From contig NZ_AP027732.1 of the NCBI RefSeq assembly GCF_030296615.1, positions 3,973,042 through 4,037,041 on the forward strand: 64,000 nt of DNA, written 5' to 3'. Source of the DNA: Frondihabitans sucicola. GTDB lineage: Bacteria > Actinomycetota > Actinomycetes > Actinomycetales > Microbacteriaceae. A program made the translations under genes and the position numbers. The notes under the pieces are model-generated. The model did not search any database, was not told where the DNA came from, and was given only the letters and a program-made list of their open reading frames with translations. The number at the start of each line of letters is the position of its first letter. Position 1 is the first letter of the stretch. This document shows, piece by piece, positions 25,978 through 35,335 of this stretch.

Positions 25978-27781
25978 CCGCCGACGTCCTCCTGACGACC
26001 TCGCAGCCGCCGATGGCCCGCCGAGGAGTCTTCAAGCAGCTTCTGCGCAACCCCTGGCAGCGGCCGCGATGATCATCCTCACCCTCGCGGCCGTCGTCGC
26101 CGTGATCGAGCCGTGGATCCTGCCGTTCCCGCCGGAACGTGTCCAGATCCAGCTCACGAATGCGGCACCGTTCACCACCGAGTACCTCCTCGGCGGAGAC
26201 AAGTTCGGCCGGGACATCCTGTCCGAGCTGATCGCGGGCACTCGCGACGCAATCCTGGCCAGCCTGATCCTGACGTCGATCGCCGTCGGCCTGGGCACCG
26301 CCTTCGGTCTCGTGGCCGGGTACTTCGGCGGCATCATCGACACCGTCTGCACGTGGGTCTTCGGCGTCCTGATCGCCGTGCCCGGCATCATTCTGCTCAT
26401 CGCGCTGTACACGCTGATCGACATCTCGATGCCCGTCGCGATGGCGGCGCTCGGCGTGCTGTCGTCGACAGGCATCTTCTACCTCGTACGGAGTCTGACA
26501 AGGAACGTCCGGAACGAACCGTACGTCGACGCCGCGCGGGTCTCCGGGCTGTCGAACCTCCGGATCGTAGGGCGGCACGTGCTTCTGGCAATCCGAGGAC
26601 CGATCGTGATCCTGGCCGCGTTCCTCGCCGGCGGAGCGCTCGCGGTCTCGGCTGGGCTCGACTTCCTCGGACTCGGCGACAGCAGCAAGGCGAGCTGGGG
26701 CAGCATCCTCAACGACGCCTTCGGCAACTACTACATCGCACCGTGGCAGCTGATCTGGCCGGGACTCACCCTCGGGCTCGTCATGGCGAGCTTCGTGATC
26801 CTCGGCAACGCGATGCGCGATGCCATGGAAGGCACGTACATCAAGCCGAGCGCTCGGGCTCGCCGCAGGGAGGTCGCCGAGGCGCTCCGGCACGCGGGCA
26901 TCCGCGAACAGGATCGCGAGGCCGGAGGCAGCGCCCCGACGGAACGCTCCGATGCGCTCCTCGACGTCTCCGACCTGCGCGTCGGCTACCGCAACGGCGA
27001 CTCCCTGCGTTCCGTCATCCGAGGCGTGTCGTTCCAGGTCCGAACCGGCGAGGTGCTCGGCCTGGTCGGCGAGTCGGGGTCGGGCAAGACGCAGACGGTC
27101 TTCTCCGCTCTGGGACTGCTGCCCGAGAGCGCAATCGTCATCGGTGGCAGCATTCGGCTCGACGGTCACGAGTTGCTCGGGCGATCGGAGCGCGAGCTGT
27201 CCCGGTTCCGGGGCGCGCAGATGGCCTACGTCCCCCAGGAGCCGATGTCGAACCTCGACCCGTCGTTCCGCGTCGGGCCACAGATCGTCGAGGGCATCCG
27301 CGTCCAGACGGACCTCGGCCGACGCGAGGCGACCAGCCTGGCGCTGGACATGCTCGAGAAGGTGGGCATCCGCGATCCCCGACGGACCTTCCGCTCGTAT
27401 CCGCACGAGATCTCTGGCGGCATGGCCCAGCGCGTCCTGATCGCGGCCGCGATCGCGTGCAAGCCGAAGCTGCTGATCGCCGACGAGCCGACCACGGCCC
27501 TGGACGTCACCGTCCAGGCCGAAGTCCTCGACCTCCTGCGCGATCTCCAGCAGGAATTCCGGATGGGCGTCCTGATCGTCACCCACAACCTCGGCGTGGT
27601 CGCCGACCTGTGCGACCGGGTCATCGTCATGCGCGAGGGCGAGATCGTCGAAACGGGCGACGTCGGCGACGTCCTCAAGCGGCCGAGCCACGAGTACACG
27701 AAGACCCTCCTCGACTCGCTCCTCGACGAGGCGGAACCGAAAACCGAGTCACCCTCTCGAGAGGAGAGCGCCCGTGTCTGA
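25974..27781 (+). CDS. fused ABC permease-ATPase (DppC-DppD), one frame break
   Basis: Single polypeptide of about 602 residues: a DppC-type permease (LLGGDKFGRDILSELIAGT, EAA loop VDAARVSGLSNLRIVGRHVL) joined through a charged linker (residues 290-325) to a DppD-type ATPase with Walker [11 protein letters not shown], signature ISGGMAQR and Walker B LLIADEPTTALD. This permease-ATPase fusion is known in actinobacterial peptide-type importers. The frame breaks early, at the C4 run 26051-26054; a fifth C turns NPWQRPR-stop into NPLAAAAMIILTLAAV, the first helix. The ATG at 25974 overlaps the DppB stop. Confidence 0.9.
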
Positions 27782-28615
27782 ACCGGTACTCGACGTGAAG
27801 GGGCTCAGGGTCAGCTACGGCCGGGGGCGTTCGACGAAAGAGGTGCTGAAGGACGTCGACGTGCGAATCGACGCCGGTGAGACCCTCGGCCTCGTTGGAG
27901 AGTCCGGCTCCGGCAAGACGACTCTGGGCCGTGCCGTTCTCGGCCTCGCCCCCGTGTCCGGTGGGACGATCCGCTTTCTCGGCTCCGACATCACGCGCGC
28001 CTCGCCGCGCGAACGACGTGCCATCGCGCCGAACCTGCAGGTCGTCTTCCAGGACCCGTACGCGTCTCTGAATCCGGCGATGACGATTCGGAACATCCTC
28101 ACCGAACCGCTGATCGCGCAGGGCATGCCGTCGAAGCAGGCGGGTACCCAGGTCAGAGAGCTCCTGGATCGCGTCGCGATGCCGACGGACTCGCTCGACC
28201 GTTACTCGAGGAGTTCTCCGGCGGCCAACGCCAGCGCGTCGCCATCGCTCGAGCACTGGCACTCGATCCGAAGCTGATCGTCTGCGACGAGCCCGTGTCC
28301 GCTCTCGATCTCACGACGCAGCTGAGGGTGCTGGACCTCCTGTTCGAGATCCAGGAGCGGACCGGCGTCGCCTACCTGTTCATCTCCCACGACCTCGCGG
28401 TCGTGCGGCACATCTCGCATCGCGTCGCGGTCATGAGCCAGGGCGAGATCGTCGAGACGGGTTCGGCGGTTCAGGTCACCCAGCATCCGCAGCATCCCTA
28501 CACGCAGCGGCTGTGGGCGGCGAACCTCGTGGCGGATCCGGTGGCCCAGGCGAAGCGGAGGGCGATCCGGCGCGGCCTGGCCGAAGCGGATCCGGGAGTC
28601 GGGCTGTCGGCGTGA
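27774..28615 (+). CDS. peptide-type ABC transporter ATP-binding protein (DppF-like), one frame break
   Basis: Second ATPase of the importer, about 280 residues restored. Walker [11 protein letters not shown]-loop [11 protein letters not shown], Walker [14 protein letters not shown]-loop FISHDLAVV. The frame breaks at 28208, where one G is missing; adding it gives [18 protein letters not shown], recovering the ABC signature that is otherwise lost. The GTG start at 27774 overlaps the previous gene by 8 bp. Last gene of the LacI-controlled locus. Confidence 0.9.
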
Positions 28616-28670
28616 CGGCGGGGCCGTCCACCGACGCGTCGCCGCGCCGCACCGGAGCCCCGACCCTGGG

Positions 28671-29219
28671 TCAGGCGCGTGCGCGCCAACCGCGACCGCG
28701 CGCGCGGACGGCGAGCACGATGCCCTCGATCGGGAACACGAGGTACGCGAGCAGGAAGCTGAGGTGCGACCCGTTCGCGGAGTGGTCAGAGGCCGCCAGG
28801 ATCAGCAGGACGACGATCACGACGATGGCGACGGCGATCGGCACGAGCCACGCGACGAGCTTCTCGGTGCGCGACCAGGCCCTCGCGATGCTCACCCAGA
28901 CCAGGCCGACCAGGGCACCGACTCCCGGCACGACGATCGACCCGAGGATGAGCACGAGCACCGCGGCGATCGACAGCGTCCGCCCGGGGGCGGTGGTTTC
29001 TGACACCGGGGTCGGACTGGCCGCTCGGGCCTCAGCGGCGATGAACGCCGGGTCGCCGAGAGTGGCGATGCGGGCTTCGGATTCGGTCTGGTCGAGACCC
29101 TGGAGCTCTTCGCGGATGCCGGCCACGATGTCGGTGCTCACCTCCGGCGGGACGTCGGCCAGCTCGGTCTGGAGCCGGGCCAGGTAGTCGGTGACGTTCT
29201 TCGGGGTGGTGTCGGTCAT
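28671..29219 (-). CDS. HAAS-domain membrane protein, PadR partner
   Basis: Membrane protein of 182 residues. The N-terminal 60 residues match the HAAS/DUF1700 type (YLARLQTELADVPPEVSTDIVAGIREEL), a helical signalling domain, followed by a linker and four hydrophobic helices (for example VLVLILGSIVVPGVGALVGL). It is translationally coupled to a PadR repressor by an ATGA overlap, the usual partner for HAAS proteins. It probably senses a membrane or envelope state and modulates PadR. The ligand is unknown. Confidence 0.82.
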   Translation of the reverse strand: MTDTTPKNVTDYLARLQTELADVPPEVSTDIVAGIREELQGLDQTESEARIATLGDPAFIAAEARAASPTPVSETTAPGRTLSIAAVLVLILGSIVVPGVGALVGLVWVSIARAWSRTEKLVAWLVPIAVAIVVIVVLLILAASDHSANGSHLSFLLAYLVFPIEGIVLAVRARGRGWRARA

Positions 29220-29548
29220 GATTCGTCCTCTCCGACGAGTTGCTGAACCGTGGCGGTGAACGGACCCCACTGGCGCCGAAAGGCGTCGAGCTGAGCCGTG
29301 CCGGCTGCGGTCAGGCGGTAGTACTTTCGGACGGGGCCGGCAGCCGAGGCCTCGTCGTAGGCGGTTGCGAGCCCCTGACCGCGCAGGCGTGACAGGATCG
29401 GATAGAGCGTGCCGATGCTCGCGATCATGCCCGCCGAGACGAGCCGCTCGGACAGCTGCCAGCCGTACATCGGTTCGCGAGCGAGCAGCCCGAGCACGCA
29501 GTATTCGACCACTCCCTTGCGGAGCTGAGTCGCCACGTCGGCTGTCAT
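29216..29548 (-). CDS. PadR family transcriptional regulator
   Basis: PadR winged-helix repressor, 110 residues, with KGVVEYCVLGLLAREPMYGW, then SIGTLYPILSRLRGQGL (recognition helix) and the wing VRKYYRLTAAG. Start ATG 29548. A perfect 12-bp palindrome, CAAGGTACCTTG, lies 7 bp upstream, so the transcript may be nearly leaderless and autorepressed. Confidence 0.93.
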   Translation of the reverse strand: MTADVATQLRKGVVEYCVLGLLAREPMYGWQLSERLVSAGMIASIGTLYPILSRLRGQGLATAYDEASAAGPVRKYYRLTAAGTAQLDAFRRQWGPFTATVQQLVGEDES

Positions 29549-29554
29549 GCACTA

Positions 29555-29566
29555 CAAGGTACCTTG
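29555..29566. promoter_or_regulatory. PadR autoregulatory palindrome
   Basis: CAAGGTACCTTG is a perfect palindrome starting 7 bp upstream of the padR start codon. Position so close to the start suggests it overlaps the -10 region of a leaderless promoter. Confidence 0.5.
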
Positions 29567-29708
29567 CACTGCCGACTACCGCAAGGTCGCCCTCTCCGGC
29601 GCTCGCGACGCACGCGGCCTTCGGGAACTCCGCCAGGCGTTCGCGCCACCGCGGGCGTGAGTAGCATGCGCGGTGGAACACCTCGGCAGGCGAGAGAGCG
29701 GAGAGACC

Positions 29709-30146
29709 GTGGCCATTCAGCGCATGGACAACGTGGGCGTCGTCGTCGACGACCTCGACGCGGCCGTCGCCTTCTTCCTCGAGCTCGGCATGGAGCTCGA
29801 GGGCAGGACGACGATCGAGGGACCCTGGGCGGACGACACGGTCGGACTCGCAGGCGTCAGGAGCGAGATCGCGATGGTGCGCACTCCCGATGGCCACGGC
29901 AAACTCGAGCTGAGCACCTTCTCGTCGCCCGCTCCGGCCGCCCGGCCCCAGGATCCGCCGCCCAACACCATCGGCCAGCACCGCGTCATGTTCGCCGTCG
30001 ACGACCTCGACGCCACGCTCGAGCGGCTGCGCCCGCACGGAGCGGAGGTGCTGGGCCGCGTCGCCGACTACGAGGGCGTCTTCCGGCTCTGCTATCTTCG
30101 CGGCCCGTCGGGGATCATCGTCGCCCTAGCCGAGGAGGTCGGCTGA
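29709..30146 (+). CDS. VOC family (glyoxalase-like) protein
   Basis: Vicinal oxygen chelate protein of 145 residues with two beta-alpha-beta-beta-beta modules: MDNVGVVVDDLDAAVAFFLE at the start and QHRVMFAVDDLDATLERL near residue 90, ending YLRGPSGIIVALAEE with the metal-ligand Glu pattern. It may be a glyoxalase, dioxygenase or resistance protein. Start GTG 29709 after GGAGAGACC; Met 29724 is an alternative. It stands alone, ending at a strong terminator. Confidence 0.85.
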   Translation: MAIQRMDNVGVVVDDLDAAVAFFLELGMELEGRTTIEGPWADDTVGLAGVRSEIAMVRTPDGHGKLELSTFSSPAPAARPQDPPPNTIGQHRVMFAVDDLDATLERLRPHGAEVLGRVADYEGVFRLCYLRGPSGIIVALAEEVG

Positions 30147-30182
30147 CTCCGCCGCCCCGGCGCCGCGACCAGCGGGATCGCC

Positions 30183-30216
30183 GAAGCGCCCGCCACCGCA
30201 AGGTGACGGGCGCTTC
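30183..30216. terminator. strong bidirectional terminator
   Basis: GAAGCGCCCG (30183-30192) pairs with CGGGCGCTTC (30207-30216), and the inside continues CACC-GCAA-GGTG after one C/A mismatch, giving a 14-bp stem with a GNRA-type tetraloop. It lies between the converging VOC and superoxide dismutase genes. Confidence 0.85.
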
Positions 30217-30234
30217 TCGGGCGGGCCTTCCGCC

Positions 30235-30858
30235 TCAGAGGACCAGGAGCCCCTGGGTCTTCGACGTGGCGGCAGCGAACCGGGCCTGGACGTTCTCCCA
30301 GTTGACGACGTTCCAGAAGGCCTTGACGTAGTCGGCGCGGACGTTCTTGTAGTCGAGGTAGTAGGCGTGCTCCCAGACGTCGAGCAGCAGCAGCGGCACG
30401 AGGCCGAACGGGATGTTGCCCTGCTGGTCGAACAGCTGGAACGTGGTGAGGTTCTGGCCGATGACGTCGTACGCCAGGACGGCCCAGCCGGAGCCCTGCA
30501 CGCCGAGGGCCACGGCGGTGAACTGCGCGACGAACTTGTCGAACGACCCGAACTGGTCGTCGATCGCGCTCGCGAGGTCGCCGGTGGGCTTGTCGCCGCC
30601 GTCGGGGCTGAGGATCGTCCACCAGATGGAGTGGTTCACGTGGCCGCCGAGGTTGAACGCCAGGTCTTTCTCGAGCTTGTTGATGTTCGCCAGGTTGCCG
30701 GACTCGCGAGCTTCCGCGATCTGCGCCAGCGCCGTGTTCGCACCGGTGACGTAGGTCTGGTGGTGCTTGTCATGGTGCAGCTCGGTGATCTGGGCCGAGA
30801 TGTGCGGGGCGAGTGCCGCGTAGTCGTAGGGCAGGTCGGGAAGAGTGTATTCAGCCAC
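30235..30858 (-). CDS. sodA: superoxide dismutase, Fe/Mn family
   Basis: Cytoplasmic superoxide dismutase, 207 residues, a normal family length. Metal ligands are His in ELHHDKHHQ, His in [10 protein letters not shown], and Asp and His in [11 protein letters not shown]. The pattern [10 protein letters not shown] and a Gln in the [10 protein letters not shown] neighbourhood fit the Mn/cambialistic group, but metal choice is not certain. GTG start at 30858. The promoter has a 19-base spacer holding a SoxR box (30917-30932), so expression is probably switched on by the divergent SoxR. Confidence 0.95.
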   Translation of the reverse strand: MAEYTLPDLPYDYAALAPHISAQITELHHDKHHQTYVTGANTALAQIAEARESGNLANINKLEKDLAFNLGGHVNHSIWWTILSPDGGDKPTGDLASAIDDQFGSFDKFVAQFTAVALGVQGSGWAVLAYDVIGQNLTTFQLFDQQGNIPFGLVPLLLLDVWEHAYYLDYKNVRADYVKAFWNVVNWENVQARFAAATSKTQGLLVL

Positions 30859-30906
30859 GTTCAGTCGCTTTCTGTCGAAATTTCCGTGTTGTGCGGATTC
30901 AGGTCA

Positions 30907-30937
30907 AGCGTAGGATCTCAAGTGCGCTTGAGGTCAA
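30907..30937 (-). promoter_or_regulatory. SoxR-controlled promoter of superoxide dismutase
   Basis: On the minus strand, TTGACC (30937-30932) and TACGCT (30912-30907) are separated by 19 bases. MerR-family activators act on such over-long spacers. The spacer contains CTCAAGTGCGCTTGAG (30917-30932), matching the core of the SoxR box known from enterobacteria. The divergent soxR gene starts at 30962, so the same site can also govern soxR. Confidence 0.8.
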
Positions 30938-30961
30938 GCCAACTCCCAGATTGGACGCCAT

Positions 30962-31410
30962 TTGACAAAGAAGTCCGTCGATGTCCTCACGATCGGTGAA
31001 GTCGCCAAGCGCTCCGGCGCCTCGGTTCCGACGATCCGCTTCTACGAGGGCAAGGGCCTCGTCTACTCGACCCGGACCGTGGGCGGCACGCGGATGTTTC
31101 CGCGCCACACCCTCCGGCGCGTCTCGATGGTCCGCCTCGGCGTCCAGTTCGGCATCCCGCTCAGCGACATCGCCACGATCTTCGCCGAGCTCCCGACCGA
31201 CCGTCCCCCTCGCGCGACGACTGGCAGCGCATCTCCCACGCCTGGAACGCCCACGTGGAGAGCAGGATCGAGACGCTGACCAGGATGCGAGACCAGCTGT
31301 CCGACTGCATCGGCTGCGGCTGCCTGTCGCTGGGCACCTGCTCGCTCCTCAACCCCGACGACGAGCTGGGCACGGACGGCACCGGCCCGCGGAGGGTGCT
31401 CCCGACGTAA
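30962..31410 (+). CDS. soxR: redox-sensitive regulator SoxR (one frame break)
   Basis: MerR-family activator with a [2Fe-2S] redox sensor, about 149 residues restored. N-terminal MerR helix-turn-helix LTIGEVAKRSGASVPTIRFY; C-terminal cluster CIGCGCLSLGTC (Cys-x2-Cys-x-Cys-x5-Cys) is the SoxR hallmark. The frame breaks at the C5 run 31205-31209; a sixth C leads from DRPPSRDDWQRISHAWN to the cysteine cluster and the TAA at 31410. Start is a TTG at 30962. Divergent from superoxide dismutase with a SoxR box between. In actinobacteria SoxR often responds to redox-active metabolites, so the signal may be such compounds rather than superoxide. Confidence 0.92.
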
Positions 31411-31451
31411 CGCGGGTCGCGGATCCTGCATGCTCCCCTATCGTGAGACCC

Positions 31452-31886
31452 ATGTCAGAACAAATACCCGGGGACGATTCGGAGTCGATCAACTTCCGGA
31501 CCCGCAAGTGGGTGCGCCCGGAGGACCTGAACGCGAACGGGTCGCTCTTCGGCGGCAGCCTGCTGCGCTGGATCGACGAGGAGGCGGCGATCTACGCGAT
31601 CCTGCAGCTCGGCAACGGATTCGTCGTGACGAAGTACATCTCCGAGATCAACTTCGTCTCGAGCGCCAAGCAGGGCGACCTGATCGAGATGGGCCTGCGT
31701 GCGACCCACTTCGGGCGCACCTCCCTCACGATGCGAGCCGAGGTGCGCAACATGGTGACGCGGCACAGCATCCTCACCATCGACAAGATCGTCTTCGTCA
31801 ACATGCACCAGGACGGCACGCCGAAGCCGCACGGGTACACCGACATCACGTACGACCGCGACCGCATCCCCGACTCGATGAGCTGA
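31452..31886 (+). CDS. acyl-CoA thioesterase, hotdog fold (YciA-like)
   Basis: Acyl-CoA hydrolase of 144 residues with the hotdog signature LNANGSLFGGSLLRWIDEEAA, where the Asp is the expected catalytic residue, and YISEINFVSSAKQGDLIEMG. Cytosolic; releases free fatty acid or short acyl groups from CoA. ATG start 31452, 41 bp after the soxR stop, with its own short upstream region containing one octamer copy. Confidence 0.9.
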   Translation: MSEQIPGDDSESINFRTRKWVRPEDLNANGSLFGGSLLRWIDEEAAIYAILQLGNGFVVTKYISEINFVSSAKQGDLIEMGLRATHFGRTSLTMRAEVRNMVTRHSILTIDKIVFVNMHQDGTPKPHGYTDITYDRDRIPDSMS

Positions 31887-31942
31887 CAGGCTTCGCCGCT
31901 AGCCTCGTCAGCGAACACCCGTCGTCAACGAAAGAGAGAGCG

Positions 31943-32305
31943 ATGTCCGTCGTCAAGATCAACGCCATCCACGTCCCCGAAGGCCACGGCGCCGAGCTCG
32001 AGAAGCGCTTCGCCGCTCGCAAGCACTCGGTCGACGGCTCGAAGGGCTTCGAGGGATTCCAGCTGCTCCGCCCGGTGAAGGGCGACGATCGCTACTTCGT
32101 CGTGACGACGTGGGACACCGAGGAGAGCTTCCAGGACTGGGCGGCGAACGGCGCCAAGGCCGCGCACGGCGGGTCAGCCCACGGCGCCGCCCCGCACGGC
32201 ACGCCCGCCGACGCCGCGGCGGCGTCGCACCACGGTGGCGACGGCGCACCGAAGCCCGTCGCGACCGGGGCCGACCTGCTCGAGTTCGAGGTCGTCGAGC
32301 TCTAG
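31943..32305 (+). CDS. antibiotic biosynthesis monooxygenase/IsdG-like protein with His-rich insert
   Basis: Dimeric ferredoxin-like (ABM) protein of 120 residues. The IsdG/MhuD-type pattern is visible: Asn in VVKINAIHVPEGHG, and FFVVTTWDTEE-like YFVVTTWDTEESFQDW. Family members of this type degrade heme or act on small aromatic compounds. Between the second helix and the final strand (TGADLLEFEVVEL) there is an unusual Ala/His/Gly-rich stretch of about 30 residues (residues 73-102) with five His, for example AAAASHHGG. It could bind metal or be a flexible linker. ATG 31943 follows GAGAGAG. Confidence 0.8.
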   Translation: MSVVKINAIHVPEGHGAELEKRFAARKHSVDGSKGFEGFQLLRPVKGDDRYFVVTTWDTEESFQDWAANGAKAAHGGSAHGAAPHGTPADAAAASHHGGDGAPKPVATGADLLEFEVVEL

Positions 32306-32345
32306 CGAGGAGCTCCGGACACCGCTCGAGGGCTACTCTTCAGGG

Positions 32346-33032
32346 GTGAGTGATCGCGCGGTGTTCCTGTCTGCCCTGCAGTCGCTGTCGAGCCGGAAAG
32401 TCGGCTCGACAGACCTCTGCGGTCCCTTCCTACGGGCTCTGCCGGTGGCCGGAGCGGCCGTCTCGACGCTCGGCGATCCGCTCGGCTCGGCCACCGTCTG
32501 CGCGAGCGACGCGCGGGCGGCCCGGCTCGACGAGATCCAGATCGACCTCGGCGAGGGCCCCTGCTGGGATGCCCTGATCTCGCGCGAGCCCGTCCTCGCG
32601 CACGACTTGCAACGCTCCGCGAACGAGCGCTGGCCGATCGCCTCGTCCGCCCTCCGCGAGACGGGGCTCGAAGCCGTCTTCGCGTTCCCACTCGCGTACG
32701 GCAGGCTCGGCCTGGGCGCGGTCGACCTCTACGCCGACGAGGCCACGGCCCTGAGCAGCGACGACGTCGACGACGCCTCGGCCCTGGCCGGGCTCGCCGC
32801 TCGCCACGTCCTGCACCGAGCCATTCGCGCGATGGACACCGCGGTCGACGACCAGGTCGACTCCTTCTCCCGTCGCGAGGTGCACCAGGCCTCCGGGATG
32901 GTCTCGGCGCAGCTCGACATCACCGTCGAGGACGCCCTTCTCGTCTTGCGCGGACACGCCTTCGCCACGTCGACGCCGCTGCGAGAGGTCGCGGCCGACG
33001 TCGTCGGCCGACGACTGGACTTCAGCGAATGA
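32346..33032 (+). CDS. GAF-ANTAR response regulator
   Basis: Probable transcription antitermination regulator, 228 residues. Residues 15-150 form a GAF sensor (QIDLGEGPCWDAL, VFAFPLAYGRLGLGAVDLY), and the last 55 residues an ANTAR RNA-binding domain (EVHQASGMVSAQLDITVEDAL, LREVAADVVGRRL). It would bind paired hairpins in nascent mRNA when its sensor is occupied. GTG start 32346. Followed 40 bp later by a second protein of the same architecture. Confidence 0.88.
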   Translation: MSDRAVFLSALQSLSSRKVGSTDLCGPFLRALPVAGAAVSTLGDPLGSATVCASDARAARLDEIQIDLGEGPCWDALISREPVLAHDLQRSANERWPIASSALRETGLEAVFAFPLAYGRLGLGAVDLYADEATALSSDDVDDASALAGLAARHVLHRAIRAMDTAVDDQVDSFSRREVHQASGMVSAQLDITVEDALLVLRGHAFATSTPLREVAADVVGRRLDFSE

Positions 33033-33072
33033 CTCCCGCAGACGGCCAGAGGGCCCTGCGTAGGATGACGTC

Positions 33073-33786
33073 GTGACCGGCTCGACTCGCGAGGCCCAAC
33101 TGCTCGACACGTTCGTCACCCTCGCCGACACGCTCGTGGTGGGCTTCGACACGATCGATCTGCTCCAGATCCTGGTCGAGCGCTGCGTGGTGCTCTTCGA
33201 CGCGACCGACGCCGGCATCATGCTCGACAACGGCGCAGGCGAACTCGAGGTCATCGCCTCCACGAGCGAGCGCAGCCACCTCATCGGGCTCCTGCAGCTC
33301 GGCGCCGGCGAGGGGCCCTGCGTCGAGGCCTACTCGACGGGGCGGGCCGTCTCGGTGTCCGACGTGGAGCAGATCGCCGACCGGTGGCCGACCTTCGCCG
33401 CCCGCTCCACCGAGTCGGGCTACGCGGCCGTCGACGCCGTGCCGCTGCGCCTGCGCGACACCGCCCTGGGCTCGCTGAACCTGTTCCGCGAGGCGCCGGG
33501 CGCTTTGAACCCCGACGACGCGAGCGCCGTTCAGGCCCTGGCCGACGTCGCCACGATCAGCATCCTCCAGGAGCGCGCCGTTCGGCAGACCGACGTGGCG
33601 CGCGATCAGCTGCAACGAGCCCTCGACAGCCGCGTCATCATCGAACAGGCGAAGGGGATCGTCTCCTACACGCGCGACGTCGACATGGACGACGCGTTCA
33701 AGCTGATCCGCGACTACTCCCGCTCCAACCGGCGCCGGCTCTCCGACGTGGCCGCGGCTGTCGTCGACCGCAGCATCCGTCTCTAG
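33073..33786 (+). CDS. GAF-ANTAR response regulator
   Basis: Second GAF-ANTAR protein, 237 residues. GAF domain at residues 20-165 (LLQILVERCVVLFDATDAGIML, GEGPCVEAYSTGRAVSV) and a well-conserved ANTAR domain (RVIIEQAKGIVSYTRDVDMDDAF, LSDVAAAVVDRS). IEQAKG is the classic ANTAR start, better kept than in the upstream copy. The tandem pair may have arisen by duplication and then diverged in sensing. Its TAG stop shares bases with the convergent glycosyltransferase stop (CTAG at 33783-33786). Confidence 0.9.
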   Translation: MTGSTREAQLLDTFVTLADTLVVGFDTIDLLQILVERCVVLFDATDAGIMLDNGAGELEVIASTSERSHLIGLLQLGAGEGPCVEAYSTGRAVSVSDVEQIADRWPTFAARSTESGYAAVDAVPLRLRDTALGSLNLFREAPGALNPDDASAVQALADVATISILQERAVRQTDVARDQLQRALDSRVIIEQAKGIVSYTRDVDMDDAFKLIRDYSRSNRRRLSDVAAAVVDRSIRL

Positions 33787-35335
33787 CGCGTCAGTTCGAG
33801 AATGCGCGAGCGGTGGGCCGAGTAGCTCTCCGCGACCGTGAAGCCGGCCGCTCGAAGCTCGGCCAGTCCGTAGTCGTCACCGCCGTCCTCGACGACCCAC
33901 ACCCTCGTGACGCCGTCGAACCGTCCCTTCGCGAGAGCCTGCTCGACCGGGTAGGCGTCGGAGTACCACCAGTCGGAGTCGACGAAGGAGGTCTTCAGCG
34001 TGACATCGTTGAGCCCTCGGAATCCGTCGGGGTAGGTGAGGGCCGCCAGGCGCGTCCGCCGCGACGGACCGGTCGACTCGTCGAAGACGACGGCGTCGCC
34101 CGGGGTCGCATGCGCGCCCACCACCTGGCTGACGGACTGCCAGCCGGTGCCGTTCTTGGCGTACGGCGTCCGCTGCGCCGCGAAGACGGGTGCCGCGAGG
34201 CCCGCCACCAGCGCCAGCCCGAGCATCGAGGCGACGAGGGATCCCCGTCGTGAGTCCGCGAGCAGCCCTGCCAGTCGGACGATCCCGGTGGCGACCAGTA
34301 TCCCCGCGGCCGGCGCCGAAGACGACAGGTAGCGGGGGCTGAAATCGGCCACGGCGACATTGCCGAGCAGCAGGATCCCGAGAGGCACCAGCAGCCACGC
34401 CAGGGCGAGCGTCGTCAGCGAGACCGGCCGGGCGCCCCGTGCGGCGAAGCTCCGGCCGCGGAGCAGATCGGCCGCGACGAAGACCGCGGCGACCCCGATC
34501 ATGACCCAGCCGGCGACGGCGAGCGGGACGCTGCCGAACCAGGTCGAAACCAGCACGGACGTCGGTGTGACGGAGTCGCGCGCCGCCAGAAAGGACACCT
34601 GGCCGTGCTGCGCCAGCCCGTACACGAGCACGGGCGCGGCCAGCACGATCCCGACCCCGGTCGCCTTCGCCCAGCGCGCGAGGGTCGAGCGAGGAACCCG
34701 CGCCGCCAGCAGCACGACGGCGTGGACGGCGATCAGCAGCCCGACGTAGAGGAACGTGTAGATACCGGCCGCCAGCAGCATCGAATAGAGCATCCACCAG
34801 CGCATCCCGGCCATCGGCCGCTCGGCCAGCCGGACCACGAGCACGAGGAGCCAGACGGCGATCATCGCGCCGAACGCGTACGACCTGGCCTCCTCACCGA
34901 AGGACGTGACACGAGGCAGGATCGCGACCACCAGCGAGGAGACGACTGCCAGACGCCGCGTCCCGAGCCGGCGCACGAGCACGGAGACCCCGACGACGAG
35001 GACCCCGCTGGCCAGCGCCGACGGAAGCCGCACCGACGCGGGGGACGCCCCGAACACCTGGATCCAGAAGTGGAGACCCAGGTAGTAGGCGCCGTGTACC
35101 GCGTCGACGTGGCCGAGCATCCGGAACAGGCTGGGCAGCGGTCGCTCGGCCGACAGGATGCTGGCGGCCTCGTCCCCCAGAAGGACGGGATCCAGGAACC
35201 CGCGAACGACACCAGTGCGGCGAACAGACCGAGACCCGACGTGATCCTGCGGTCGCCCCTGCGACGGCCGAGCCGCGGAGCGACGATCCCCTTCGAGGCC
35301 GGCCTCTGGACGGGGATGGCTGCGGTCGTGCTCAC
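33783..35335 (-). CDS. GT39-family membrane glycosyltransferase (one frame break)
   Basis: Polyprenyl-phosphate-sugar-dependent glycosyltransferase of the PMT/ArnT type, about 517 residues with roughly ten helices. The first extracytoplasmic loop carries the catalytic Asp-Glu motif GDEAASIL, followed by AVHGAYYLGLHFW, typical of actinobacterial mannosyltransferases. The frame breaks exactly before that motif at the C5 run 35174-35178; a sixth base gives SFWGDEAAS. Start GTG 35335. The C-terminal 120 residues form a soluble domain. Acceptor (protein, lipid or polymer) unknown. Confidence 0.85.

Noticed and set aside
33783..33786. Shared CTAG stop of two convergent genes as a special signal.
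   Set aside because: CTAG is palindromic and contains TAG on both strands, so abutting convergent genes share it naturally.
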